A stretch of 13,001 nt of DNA from an uncultured Oscillospiraceae bacterium (GCA_900770015.1 CAAGIU010000252.1:1-13001); one strand, 5' to 3'; counted from the first letter of the stretch, positions 1 through 7,969 are shown. The notes: a model not told the origin generated them from the letters alone. Program-made: numbers and translations.

Positions 1-145
1 AATGGGTAATTGTCCAGCTTTGTACGAATTCGCCCGACAAAGTACAAGATTGCGAAGCTTTACTGCGCGGGAGGATGATATCCTCCCCTACATTGGCTGG
101 GTGGTAATTTGCCCCGCCAAATTACAATTTCACGACCAGCTTATT
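1..145. repeat. Intergenic palindrome cluster, no gene seen
   Basis: No convincing reading frame was found here. The stretch holds three dyads in a row. The first pairs CTTTGT (18-23) with ACAAAG (37-42), and an overlapping alternative pairs TTGTAC (20-25) with GTACAA (42-47). The second has an 8-bp stem, GGGAGGAT (69-76) with ATCCTCCC (80-87), and a 3-base loop. The third pairs GTAATTTG (104-111) with CAAATTAC (118-125) around a 6-base loop. The first and third share a C-rich loop and similar AT-rich arms, so they may be copies of one interspersed palindromic element. Such elements are common between genes in Oscillospirales-type genomes, but that link is inference. The region lies beyond the likely terminator of the minus-strand operon. 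Confidence 0.5.
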
Positions 146-170
146 AAAACCGATAGCCTAAATCGGTTTT
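146..170 (-). terminator. Intrinsic terminator of the glycoside operon
   Basis: A perfect 9-bp stem (AAAACCGAT, 146-154, with ATCGGTTTT, 162-170) encloses a 7-base loop. Read on the minus strand it follows the symporter stop codon by about 30 bases and ends in a short T-run, the form of a Rho-independent terminator. The A-run on the other arm means it could also work for plus-strand transcripts entering from the left. The stem is AT-rich apart from four GC pairs, so strength is uncertain. Confidence 0.7.
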
Positions 171-199
171 CTTAAGGCAACACCGGCGTGCGCTTTGGA

Positions 200-1585
200 T
201 TATTTCTTCCGGGCAGCGATTTCCGCCTGCTCCTGGCTCAGATTTTTCTCCACACGGAAGAACAGAATCGCAATGGCGCAGAGCAGATACGCTGCGGTTT
301 CGATCCAGATATAGTTCACGGAGGAAGCGGTCCTGATATCCAGTCCGGCGTTCAGCGCCTGGATGATGGCGCCGCCGATGGGGGTAGCAGCCACCATCAG
401 GGAGGAGTAGATGGACATGGTCAGCCCATCGGTGCGGATTCCGGTCTTATACTCCACATGGTCGATGACATCCGCCAGCATGGCCAGGATCAGATAGCAG
501 GCGGGAGCGGAGCCCAGGCATTTCAGGGCAATGCCCAGTCCCACAATCACCAGATTGCTGCCGCCCAGACCGGCAATCACACCGCCAAGGGTTCCGATCG
601 CCATACCTGCAAAGCACAGCAGCCGCTTGCTGAACCTGTTGGCCAGCGGTACCACCACGACCGCCGCGACAGCCATGGGAATGGCACCCAGCACCGCCAG
701 CAGCGCCTGGGCCGCGCCGGTGGTATCGTTCAGGACGTGCTGACAGAAGAAGACCATGGAGCCATTCTTCACAGCACCCGCCCACTGGAAGCTCAGATAG
801 AACCCAATGACGATCCACCACCACTTTTCCGAGGTGACAGCTTTCAGCTGCTGACCCATGGATACGGTTTTCGCCGCTTCGGCAGTCTGCTGCCCCATGG
901 TCTCCTCGGTGACCCGCTCCCGGGTGAACAGGAACTGCAGATAAATGGTCAGCGCCGCGAAAATCGCCACCGCTGCCATGCAGATGAGCCAGCGCACCTG
1001 ATTGGCCGGCTCATAGGTCAGCACATTGGCAACCAGAATGGGAAACACCATGGAGCCTGCACCCATGACACCCAGGCCGGCCACATTGGTCATGGAGGCC
1101 AGGGCACTGCGCTTGCCGCTGTCTCTGGTGGAGACGGGAATCATGGTGGAATTGGCGGTGTTGTAGATGGGGTATGCCACCGCGTAATAGAGGTTATAGG
1201 CAATGGCGATCCAGACGTACCGGGCAGTTCCCTCAAAAGGAACCACGAACATCAGCACGCTGGCAACGGACAATGTCAGCGCGGACAGCAGAATCCAGGG
1301 GCGGGCCTTGCCCGCCATGGAGCGGGTGCGCTCGATGAGCTGCCCCACAATGAGATTGGCCGCCACAATCAGCGCCGTGGAAACCAGCTGCAGCACCGAC
1401 AGGAAGCCGGCGTTCAGGCCCAGCACATCCCCCAGATACGCCTGCAAAAAGCTGGTGAAAATGCCGGAGGAAAGCATGGCACCAAAGGGGCCGATGAAAT
1501 AGCCAATCAGCAGCTCCGGTGTTTTCACCGCGTCCGCGGGGATGCAGCTCCTTGTCCAAGGCTGTTCAAAAAATGATTTTCTCAT
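200..1585 (-). CDS. GPH-family (MelB-like) sugar:cation symporter
   Basis: A 461-residue integral membrane transporter of the major facilitator superfamily, glycoside-pentoside-hexuronide (GPH) branch, which couples import of sugars or small glycosides to a cation gradient. About twelve hydrophobic segments are visible. Two family signatures stand out: an RTRSxxGKxRPW stretch after the second helix (residues 86-97) and ADVIDxxEYKTGxRxDG near residues 371-387, where GPH proteins carry acidic and glycine residues of the cytoplasmic gate. The length matches the usual 450-500. The start has AAAGGAG eight bases upstream, lying over the end of the rhamnosidase gene, whose stop is only 3 bp away. 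The two are therefore co-transcribed and probably coupled. Pairing with a cytoplasmic GH78 enzyme suggests that the cargo is a rhamnose-containing glycoside; this is inferred from context, not read from the transporter. Family confident, substrate unknown. Confidence 0.9.
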   Translation of the reverse strand: MRKSFFEQPWTRSCIPADAVKTPELLIGYFIGPFGAMLSSGIFTSFLQAYLGDVLGLNAGFLSVLQLVSTALIVAANLIVGQLIERTRSMAGKARPWILLSALTLSVASVLMFVVPFEGTARYVWIAIAYNLYYAVAYPIYNTANSTMIPVSTRDSGKRSALASMTNVAGLGVMGAGSMVFPILVANVLTYEPANQVRWLICMAAVAIFAALTIYLQFLFTRERVTEETMGQQTAEAAKTVSMGQQLKAVTSEKWWWIVIGFYLSFQWAGAVKNGSMVFFCQHVLNDTTGAAQALLAVLGAIPMAVAAVVVVPLANRFSKRLLCFAGMAIGTLGGVIAGLGGSNLVIVGLGIALKCLGSAPACYLILAMLADVIDHVEYKTGIRTDGLTMSIYSSLMVAATPIGGAIIQALNAGLDIRTASSVNYIWIETAAYLLCAIAILFFRVEKNLSQEQAEIAARKK

Positions 1586-1588
1586 GGT

Positions 1589-4138
1589 TTATGCTCCTTT
1601 TTGAAACGGTTCCGAAACCGTATAAGTGCCCTGGGTCAGGGTTTGTGTCTTTCCGCTGGGCATGGTCAGGGTACAGACGGTTCCGTCGGGGACGGTTACC
1701 GTCTGGGTAAAGACATGGTTTTTGTCGATCTTCCAGGCGGAAGCGGCCTTTCCGTAGGGGGTTATCACCTCAGCCCTTGCCCAGGTCAAGCCGCCGCCAG
1801 GGAAAGCACGAACCCGGAATTCCCGGTAGCCCGCGCTGATCGGCTCCAATCCCGCTACCCGGCGATAGAGGAAATCTCCCACCGCGCCGCTGGCATAGTG
1901 GTTGTAGCTGATCATGCCGCCGGTTCCATCGTCGCCGATGGGGCACAGCCCGTTTTCATCCAGGCCGTCCCAGCGCTCCCAGATGGTGGTGGCCCCCACC
2001 CGCACCTCATACAGCCAGGAGGGGCATCTGGTGTTCATCAGCATCCGGTAGGCCGTATCGGCATAGCCGTTGTCCAGCAGAGCAAACAGGATATAGGGGG
2101 TGCCGGGGAAGCCGGTGCCGATGCAGTAATGGTTATCCTCCACCAGTTTTGCCAGATGGGCGGCAGCGGCCTTTTTGTGAGGCTCATCCAGCATACCAAA
2201 ATACAGCGGCAGCACATAGCCGGTCTGGAACTCCCGGGTTAGTTTTCCGTTTTCGTCCATCAGCAGGCTCTGGTAGGCATCCGCCACCCGACGGCTCAGC
2301 TCCCGATATTCGGCGGCTTTCTCCTGCTTGCCCAGCAGTTCACTGATGCGGGAGAGCATAGCGGAGGTGTTGCACAGGCTCGCCGTGGCCGTCCACTTGG
2401 AGCGGGCCTGCCACTGGGACATTTTCGGTACATCCGGCGCAACCCAGTCGCCGAAATGGAACACCGACGGGGTGTGCCAGATGTATCGCTGCTTTCCAAA
2501 GCCAAAGAGATTTGCCCAGAATTTACAGGCCTTTACATACCGCTCCATGGAATCAAAGGCTTCTTCCAGCACATGGATGTCGCCGGAGGCCATATACACC
2601 GCCCAGGGAACCAGAACGCAGGCATCATCCCAGAAGTCCACCGCCATATTGGGCATGGTGGTGGGGAACCCGTACCCCTGGGCAGGGACGGTATTGGGAA
2701 TGCCGCCGGTTTTGAACTGCTCCGAACGCAGATCCCGAAGCCATTTTCTCAGGAATCGGGTCATATCGAAATTGAACACGGCAGTGGGGGCAAACACGGC
2801 GATATCCCCCGTCCAGCCCATCCGTTCGTCCCGCTGGGGACAGTCCGTGGGAATCTCCACGAAATTCGATCTGGCACCCCAACGGATGTTTTCATTCAGA
2901 CGGTTCAGCAGCGCACTGGAGCAGGAGAAGGAGCCGTTTTCCCGAATGTCCGAGTAGACCGCCCAGGCACAGATCTCCAGATTCTCCCGCCTGACGCCCT
3001 CCACGGAAATATAGCGGAAGCCCATGTAGGTAAACCGGGGTGCGTATTCCTGCATCCCGTCCCGGCAGATGTAGGTCAGGGTTGCTTTGGCACTGCGCAG
3101 GAAAGCGGTATTCAGGTCGCCGTCGGCTTTCAGAATCTCCGCGTGACGAACCGTTATGGTCTGGCCTTCCTTTCCGTTGATTTTCATCCGGACAATGCCC
3201 GCGAAATTCTGCCCGAAGTCATAGATCAGGCGGCCGCCCACCTCCTGCAGAAACACGGCGTCAAACCGCTCTCTGCGAACCACCGGAAGACCAATCTGGG
3301 CGGAAATATGGGGATGAATGGCGATGGTTTCACACGCTGCCCGATGCCAGCGTACCTTCTGCAAATCCACCCGGGCATCGTAGGTTTCGCCGTCGTAGAG
3401 GTCTGCCAGCTTCACCGGGCCATCCAGGGTTACCTCCCAGCTTTCATCCGTGCCGATGCATTCAGACGAACCATCGGTATAGGTCAGCCGCAGCTCCAGC
3501 AGCAGCGCCTGGCGATCGGCTGTAATGCGGTTTTTCCGGGTGAACACGAAGCTTCCCACCGCCCAGCCGCCGGCAACCTCCGCTGTCAGCGTATTCCGGG
3601 ACAGGATCTGATCGGTCACATCGTAGCTCTGGTATTGCAGGTCATGCCTGTAGGAGGTGAAGCCGGGGGCAAAGTACTGATTGCCCACCTTTTTTCCGTT
3701 GAGGGTCAGCTCATATATTCCCAGCGCCGTTGCCAGAATCTCGGCATGGGCAACTGTTTTATTCGTTTCAAAGGCTTTGCGGAAGGTCATGATCCGGGGG
3801 GATACCTTTTTCTCTTTGAAGACATATTCCCCGTCTGTGATCCATGCGGCCTGCCAGGGGGTATCCAAGCGGCCGGTTCGGAAGGTGAAGCCGGCGCTGT
3901 CCTGCTCCGTATCATTTTTCACGGTCAAAACAGCCGTATACGTGGTAAAGGGCTTTAACGCCGTCAGGGGGCAGTCGATGGCGATCTGCCCCAGCGCATC
4001 CGCGGTTTTTCCTTCCACGCAGATGCTGGCCGATGTCATGCTGCCATCGCAGCTGAAGGAAAAGCGGGGCGGGGTATCCGTCACAAAGCATTCTGCCATG
4101 CCGTCGGCAGTAAAGGATCGGATTTTCAAATTCTTCAT
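1589..4138 (-). CDS. Alpha-L-rhamnosidase, glycoside hydrolase family 78
   Basis: An inverting enzyme that removes terminal alpha-L-rhamnose from glycosides. The 849-residue protein has the GH78 layout: N-terminal beta-sandwich domains (about residues 1-400), the (alpha/alpha)6-barrel (about 410-760), and a C-terminal beta domain. The family signature DCPQRDERxGWTGD lies at residues 432-445 and supplies the acidic residues of the -1 subsite, including the probable general acid Glu438. TIWERW near residue 721 supplies the probable general base Glu721. There is no signal peptide or membrane segment, so it acts in the cytoplasm on imported substrate. The chosen ATG has AGGAG (4147-4151) eight bases upstream. 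An in-frame ATG at 4165 would add nine residues but falls inside a hairpin stem and lacks a ribosome site. The gene follows the GH3/membrane-protein pair after a 122-bp gap with two hairpins, so its expression may be tuned separately. Possible substrates are flavonoid rhamnosides or pectin-derived oligosaccharides; the sequence does not decide. Confidence 0.93.
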   Translation of the reverse strand: MKNLKIRSFTADGMAECFVTDTPPRFSFSCDGSMTSASICVEGKTADALGQIAIDCPLTALKPFTTYTAVLTVKNDTEQDSAGFTFRTGRLDTPWQAAWITDGEYVFKEKKVSPRIMTFRKAFETNKTVAHAEILATALGIYELTLNGKKVGNQYFAPGFTSYRHDLQYQSYDVTDQILSRNTLTAEVAGGWAVGSFVFTRKNRITADRQALLLELRLTYTDGSSECIGTDESWEVTLDGPVKLADLYDGETYDARVDLQKVRWHRAACETIAIHPHISAQIGLPVVRRERFDAVFLQEVGGRLIYDFGQNFAGIVRMKINGKEGQTITVRHAEILKADGDLNTAFLRSAKATLTYICRDGMQEYAPRFTYMGFRYISVEGVRRENLEICAWAVYSDIRENGSFSCSSALLNRLNENIRWGARSNFVEIPTDCPQRDERMGWTGDIAVFAPTAVFNFDMTRFLRKWLRDLRSEQFKTGGIPNTVPAQGYGFPTTMPNMAVDFWDDACVLVPWAVYMASGDIHVLEEAFDSMERYVKACKFWANLFGFGKQRYIWHTPSVFHFGDWVAPDVPKMSQWQARSKWTATASLCNTSAMLSRISELLGKQEKAAEYRELSRRVADAYQSLLMDENGKLTREFQTGYVLPLYFGMLDEPHKKAAAAHLAKLVEDNHYCIGTGFPGTPYILFALLDNGYADTAYRMLMNTRCPSWLYEVRVGATTIWERWDGLDENGLCPIGDDGTGGMISYNHYASGAVGDFLYRRVAGLEPISAGYREFRVRAFPGGGLTWARAEVITPYGKAASAWKIDKNHVFTQTVTVPDGTVCTLTMPSGKTQTLTQGTYTVSEPFQKGA

Positions 4139-4159
4139 ATGCGGCACTCCTGAAAGAAA

Positions 4160-4198
4160 AACCACTGTATCTGCGTTTTGTTTTCAGGTACAGTGGTT
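4160..4198 (-). terminator. Hairpin with U-tract upstream of GH78 (terminator or attenuator)
   Basis: A perfect 10-bp stem, AACCACTGTA (4160-4169) with TACAGTGGTT (4189-4198), encloses a 19-base A-rich loop. On the minus strand the stem is followed at once by a T-rich run and then by the AGGAG of the rhamnosidase gene. It therefore has terminator form but sits in the leader of GH78, between it and the upstream membrane-protein gene. It could end part of the transcripts from the GH3 promoter or act as an antiterminated switch. The long loop is unusual for a plain terminator, and a protein-binding dyad is the alternative. Confidence 0.55.
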
Positions 4199-4212
4199 CC
4201 ACCGGGCGGCAG

Positions 4213-4238
4213 TCCATCCCCGGTTTCCCGGGGATGGA
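4213..4238 (-). other. Very stable 11-bp hairpin after the membrane-protein gene
   Basis: TCCATCCCCGG (4213-4223) pairs perfectly with CCGGGGATGGA (4228-4238) around a four-base loop that reads GAAA on the minus strand, a GNRA-class tetraloop known to stabilise RNA hairpins. It starts 22 bases past a tandem stop (TGATGA, 4263-4258). No T-run follows, so it is more likely an mRNA 3'-end protector or processing-stable stem than a terminator by itself. Together with the next hairpin it would favour upstream-gene message over rhamnosidase message. Confidence 0.6.
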
Positions 4239-4260
4239 GCGCGTCCCATTCATCTGTTCA

Positions 4261-4725
4261 TCAATTCTTCTTCACATCCACAAAGGACGCGATGACAGCG
4301 GCGAGCATACTCACGCCATAGGCCACCATGCTGGCGATGGCCCAGGTGGCAGAGGACAGGTTGGCGGCAGTCTGCACTTCCTTTGCCACATCGGCATTGG
4401 AGAAGTAGATGAAGCCCAGGCCCTCGATGCGGCCGCCGATGAGGCTGATCAGGCAGTAGGCCAGCACCACGGGGGCAACAATCTGCAGCGCGCCGCACAG
4501 CAGCTCTGCCAGTCTCCCGGCAATGCCCTTGAAGCCCACCATGCTCACAGCCACGGCAACGGCCAGGGCGGCGACTGCGGCCCAGGTCAGGGGCATGGCT
4601 CCCACGGCGGCATTCTGGAAGTAACCGGCGCTGCCGATATTCACGGAATAGATCACGAAGGAAACGATTGCAAGAATCGCTGCGGCAATGGCGAACCAGG
4701 CGCCTGCAGAGAACTTCTTATTCAT
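4261..4725 (-). CDS. Four-helix membrane protein paired with GH3, function unknown
   Basis: I do not recognise a named family. The 154-residue protein has four hydrophobic segments at about residues 9-29, 46-63, 75-97 and 126-148. The N-terminal NKK and C-terminal KKN predict both ends in the cytoplasm. The longest outside loop (about 98-125) is mildly polar and contains an acidic/lysine patch. It begins 2 bp after the GH3 stop and is read from a perfect ribosome site within the last GH3 codons, so the two proteins are made together. Because GH3 itself has terminal membrane segments, a role as membrane partner, scaffold or assembly factor for that enzyme is plausible, but this is inference from position only. 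There is no transporter motif, catalytic motif or lipobox. The gene ends in a tandem TGATGA stop. Confidence 0.85.
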   Translation of the reverse strand: MNKKFSAGAWFAIAAAILAIVSFVIYSVNIGSAGYFQNAAVGAMPLTWAAVAALAVAVAVSMVGFKGIAGRLAELLCGALQIVAPVVLAYCLISLIGGRIEGLGFIYFSNADVAKEVQTAANLSSATWAIASMVAYGVSMLAAVIASFVDVKKN

Positions 4726-4727
4726 AA

Positions 4728-7700
4728 TTATACCTCCTCCTTCTTCTTACCGGGAACCAGCGTCAGGACAACCCAGCAGGCAGCTGCAAGGACAGTCAGG
4801 ACGGTGCTCACGGTAACCGTGGTGGACAGTGCGTTATCATACCAGGTATCCACCTTCTCGGTGCGGACATTCAGAACCGCGCTGTTGGCAAAGGCGTAGA
4901 ACTGATACTTCAGATTCTCACGAGCCTGCTCCACCAGGGTGGCGTCGTTCTTCACGGTCTCCACGCTGATGTAGGGCCAGTTGGTATCCACGCCGCCCTC
5001 GCCCATGTTGATGTGGCTGTTGTCAGCGGCAAAGTCCGCAACCTGGGTGATACCGGCCATGACCATGGACTCGGCGTTGAAATAATAGTTGTTGTTGTTC
5101 ATGTCCGTGGAGATCAGGCCCTGGAAGCCCCACTCGTTGCGCAGAATATCCTGAATCATGGGTGCGTAGCAGGAGGCATTGGTGGCACCGATCCGGTTGA
5201 AGGCGATCATCACAGCCAGGCCCTTGGCATCGCTCAGGCCGCCCTGGAAGCCCCGCAGGTCGGTTTCCCGGAACTTCTGCTCGTTCATGTAAGCGGAAAT
5301 ACCGCCGCGGTTGTGCTCCTGATCGTTGAAGCCCATATGCTTGGGGCCGTTCATAATGCCCATGTCGGCACAGCCCTGCAGGATGCCGTAGCCGATGCGG
5401 TTGGTCAGCATGGGATCCTCGGAGATGTACTCATAGTTCCGTCCGTTGTAGGGAACACGGCGCTGGGTCAGGCCGGTGCCCCACAGGTCAAAGCGGTTGA
5501 TCCACAGACCGGAGTTGCCCTCCACTCTGCCCCACTCATAGGCCAGCTCGGGGTTGAAGGAGGAGGCCATCAGGGTCTGGGAGTGGATGTTGAACTTGTA
5601 GGTCCTGCCGGTTTCCTCATCGGTATAGCCGGTGGTGAAGCCGCTGACACCCTCGTTCTGGATGACAACGGGGTTATCGATGTTGCTCAGGGTATCGGAG
5701 CGGCTGCCGCCGTGGATAACGGCGCCCACCGCCTCGTCGATGGTGATTTCGGACACCAGCGCATCCCAGTAAGGATCGTTGATGTCACTCACCTGCTCCT
5801 CCTGGACGTTGACTGCATCGAACTTCAGGCCCTTGTCCACGCCCTCGGCGGCGGGGTTGCCATCCTGAATGGTGTACACCTGGCCGCGCAGCCGGGCGAT
5901 CCACTCGTCAGCCTTGGGGCTGTCGCCGATCCGGATGTCCACTTCGTTGTAGTTGATGGGATAGGTGCCCTCCCAGTCCTGACGGGACAGGTAGGTGACG
6001 GTATCCTCGCCGGTCCAGTAGTTCAGGTCGGCATCATCCGCCACGTTGGTCACAGCGGTGCCGTTCTGGGTGGCGAAGGTGGTCTTGTCCAGCTGAGCCA
6101 GATTCCAGGTGGCAACGGCGCCCTTGCCCTCGGCATCCATGCCGTCGGCAACGGTCTTACCCTGGGCAGTCAGGAAGTTGTTGACAGCCTCGTGGGCACC
6201 GGCGGCTGCGGTGAACAGGTAATCGCCTTCATCCAGAATGTAGGTCTTGGCGTTTTTGTAGTCATAGCTTGCCAGGTACTTGGTGGGCACGGTGATGGTA
6301 ATATCGGCGGTGGAACCTGCCTTCACCATGGTCTTGCCGGAGTTCAGGAAGGTCACGGCGGACTTTTCCACCAGGTTGGTGCGGTCGTACTCGGTGTAGG
6401 GCTGCTGCACATAGAGCTGCGCCAGGAACAGGCCGTCCTGATCGCTGAGGTTCTTCAGCTCGATGACGGCGGTGATGTTTCCATTCTCGCTGTTGTCCAC
6501 CTGGACGCTCTTGATGTTCTGCTCATAGGGCAGGTAGGAAAGGCCATGACCGAAGGGGAACAGCACTTCCTTGCCGTAGTCCCAGCTTCCGGACTGGGTG
6601 GCGCCCTTGGAAGAATCCGCCTTGAAGGAGGGATTCATCACGGAGTCGTAGTAACGGGTTTCGTAATACTTGTAGCCAACGTAGATGCCCTCGGCTTCCA
6701 CGATGTAAGTGCCGCCGTTATAGGTGACGGAGCCGCCAAAGGAGCCTGCCTCGGTATTGGCGATTTCCACGCCGGGGTAACGGGGATCCTGGGTGCCGTC
6801 GGAGGCAACGATCTCGTAATCCGCGTAGTAGCCGCCGCCGAAGTTCATCAGGGCGGGGATGGAGGCGTTGTCCGCCACATAGGTGTCGGGCAGAGCGCCG
6901 GTGGCATTGGCAGTGCCGGTGAGGACGTTGGCGATGCCGATGCACTGATAGTCGTTGACCACGCCGATGTAGGCGATGCCGTCCACCTCATGGTCGCTTC
7001 CGGCCACGATGTCCTTGAGTACCATGGTGTTGCCGGAGTTCACCAGGACAATGACCTTGGAGCAGGTCTCCCGGGCCAGATCGATCACCGCCAGCTCCTC
7101 GTCGCTGAGTGCCAGAGGATCCTTACCGGTGGGATTGCCCAGGCTGTCCAGAGCGGAGCCGGGCTTGTAGGTGTTGCCTTCACCGGCGCCCCGGGCAAAG
7201 ACGCAGATACCAACGGAGCTGTCCTTTTCAATCAGCTCGCTCCAATCGGTGGGGATTTCAAACTCCTCGAAGCGGTCGGGAGCAATTTCCACGATCTTGT
7301 AGTCCGTCATATCGCCGGGGGCATTGACGAAGATGTTGTCGTAAACCGTGGTGGGAACCTCTTCGCCGGTCCAGCGGTTGGGAACCATCTCAATGTGCTT
7401 GTTGAGGAATTTGTCCATGTAGATGGACGCGATTTCCTCATTGATCTTCACACCGGCATCCTTCAACGCCTGCAGAAGATCCACGGCATCCTCGTTGTTG
7501 CCCTTGAGGTCGCCGCCTGCATTGATGAAGGGTGCATAGGCAGCCAGGCCAAAGAGAACCACCGTGTCCTCCTTGTTCAGAGGCAGCGCGCCGTTGTCGT
7601 TCTTCATCACAACGGTGCCTTCTTCGCCTTCCCGGATGGCAATTGCCTTGGCGGCAGCTGCCATTTCTTCGATTGTGCTGTAGTCACTCTGGAAGCGGAT

Positions 7701-7865
7701 GCCGTCCTCATTGTTGAGGGTCACATAGCTCTCCGTTCCCAGGAAACCATCCAGCGCGTTGCGGTAGGTGTTTGCCAGGCCCGTTCCGATGGTGGAAAGA
7801 ACCAGGATGCTGGCAGTCAGTGCCGCAATGCCGCGCATGAATGCCGCGAGCTTCTTGGACTTCAT
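4728..7865 (-). CDS. Circularly permuted GH3 beta-glucosidase, membrane-anchored
   Basis: A retaining glycosidase, probably a beta-glucosidase. At 1045 residues it is longer than the usual 700-850. Domain order is reversed. The GH3 C-terminal type domain comes first (about residues 60-440, ending in FPFGHGLSY), then a fibronectin-III-like domain (about 450-560), a linker, and the (beta/alpha)8 catalytic domain last (about 700-990). The nucleophile candidate is Asp921 in GFQGLISTD. The substrate-binding Lys842-His843 sits in GPKHMGFNDQE, and the acid/base candidate is Glu229 in GAGEG. This permuted order is established in Ruminococcus albus and Butyrivibrio fibrisolvens enzymes. An N-terminal hydrophobic segment (9-30, possible cleavage after GLA at 31) and a C-terminal one (1014-1037, followed by GKKKEE) predict a surface enzyme held in the membrane at one or both ends. 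The start has AGGAGG seven bases upstream. Exact sugar specificity cannot be read, since GH3 also includes xylosidases. Confidence 0.9.
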   Translation of the reverse strand: MKSKKLAAFMRGIAALTASILVLSTIGTGLANTYRNALDGFLGTESYVTLNNEDGIRFQSDYSTIEEMAAAAKAIAIREGEEGTVVMKNDNGALPLNKEDTVVLFGLAAYAPFINAGGDLKGNNEDAVDLLQALKDAGVKINEEIASIYMDKFLNKHIEMVPNRWTGEEVPTTVYDNIFVNAPGDMTDYKIVEIAPDRFEEFEIPTDWSELIEKDSSVGICVFARGAGEGNTYKPGSALDSLGNPTGKDPLALSDEELAVIDLARETCSKVIVLVNSGNTMVLKDIVAGSDHEVDGIAYIGVVNDYQCIGIANVLTGTANATGALPDTYVADNASIPALMNFGGGYYADYEIVASDGTQDPRYPGVEIANTEAGSFGGSVTYNGGTYIVEAEGIYVGYKYYETRYYDSVMNPSFKADSSKGATQSGSWDYGKEVLFPFGHGLSYLPYEQNIKSVQVDNSENGNITAVIELKNLSDQDGLFLAQLYVQQPYTEYDRTNLVEKSAVTFLNSGKTMVKAGSTADITITVPTKYLASYDYKNAKTYILDEGDYLFTAAAGAHEAVNNFLTAQGKTVADGMDAEGKGAVATWNLAQLDKTTFATQNGTAVTNVADDADLNYWTGEDTVTYLSRQDWEGTYPINYNEVDIRIGDSPKADEWIARLRGQVYTIQDGNPAAEGVDKGLKFDAVNVQEEQVSDINDPYWDALVSEITIDEAVGAVIHGGSRSDTLSNIDNPVVIQNEGVSGFTTGYTDEETGRTYKFNIHSQTLMASSFNPELAYEWGRVEGNSGLWINRFDLWGTGLTQRRVPYNGRNYEYISEDPMLTNRIGYGILQGCADMGIMNGPKHMGFNDQEHNRGGISAYMNEQKFRETDLRGFQGGLSDAKGLAVMIAFNRIGATNASCYAPMIQDILRNEWGFQGLISTDMNNNNYYFNAESMVMAGITQVADFAADNSHINMGEGGVDTNWPYISVETVKNDATLVEQARENLKYQFYAFANSAVLNVRTEKVDTWYDNALSTTVTVSTVLTVLAAACWVVLTLVPGKKKEEV
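4733..4740 (-). promoter_or_regulatory. Ribosome binding site embedded in the end of GH3
   Basis: The minus strand reads GGAGGAGG, which also encodes the last Glu-Glu-Val codons of the GH3 protein. It lies 7 bases before the ATG of the 154-residue membrane protein. Ribosomes ending GH3 would stop just past this site, which favours translational coupling of the pair. Confidence 0.75.
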
Positions 7866-7902
7866 GTTTTTTCCTCCTGCTTTTCTTTTTTTATAACAAC
7901 AG

Positions 7903-7918
7903 TGATTCGGTCGAATCA
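7903..7918. promoter_or_regulatory. 16-bp palindrome in the GH3 leader, operator candidate
   Basis: TGATTCG (7903-7909) and CGAATCA (7912-7918) form a perfect dyad around two bases. It lies in the leader between the GH3 promoter and start codon, about 45-60 bases past the expected transcription start. The size and symmetry suit a dimeric repressor acting as a roadblock. The sequence does not match the catabolite-responsive element consensus. A two-base loop makes an RNA hairpin less likely. Confidence 0.45.
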
Positions 7919-7924
7919 GGCGCT

Positions 7925-7948
7925 GCTTTTGTTTACTCTCACAAAAGC
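7925..7948 (-). other. Stem-loop in the GH3 leader
   Basis: GCTTTTGT (7925-7932) pairs perfectly with ACAAAAGC (7941-7948) around an eight-base loop, just downstream of the probable GH3 transcription start. It would form near the 5' end of the message, where such stems often protect RNA from decay. No T-run follows on the minus strand, so it is not a terminator. A protein-binding dyad is the alternative reading. Confidence 0.4.
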
Positions 7949-7969
7949 TGCGTCATGTTGTATAAAAAT

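Noticed and set aside
1033..1039. C-terminal LVPGKKKEE of GH3 read as a sortase signal (numbers here are residues)
   Set aside because: It lacks LPxTG and the order is wrong: a sortase motif precedes the hydrophobic segment, whereas this follows it.
188..1576. Plus-strand 462-codon frame opposite the symporter
   Set aside because: The composition is rich in Gly, His and Gln with no domain or membrane pattern, while the minus strand encodes a clear GPH transporter.
4139..4165. Nine-residue N-terminal extension of the rhamnosidase from an ATG at 4165
   Set aside because: That ATG is inside a hairpin stem with no ribosome site; the ATG at 4138 has AGGAG at ideal spacing.
7961..7966. TATAAA on the plus strand as a -10 box
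   Set aside because: There is no matching -35 box 16-18 bases upstream, and a far better promoter lies at 8062-8090.
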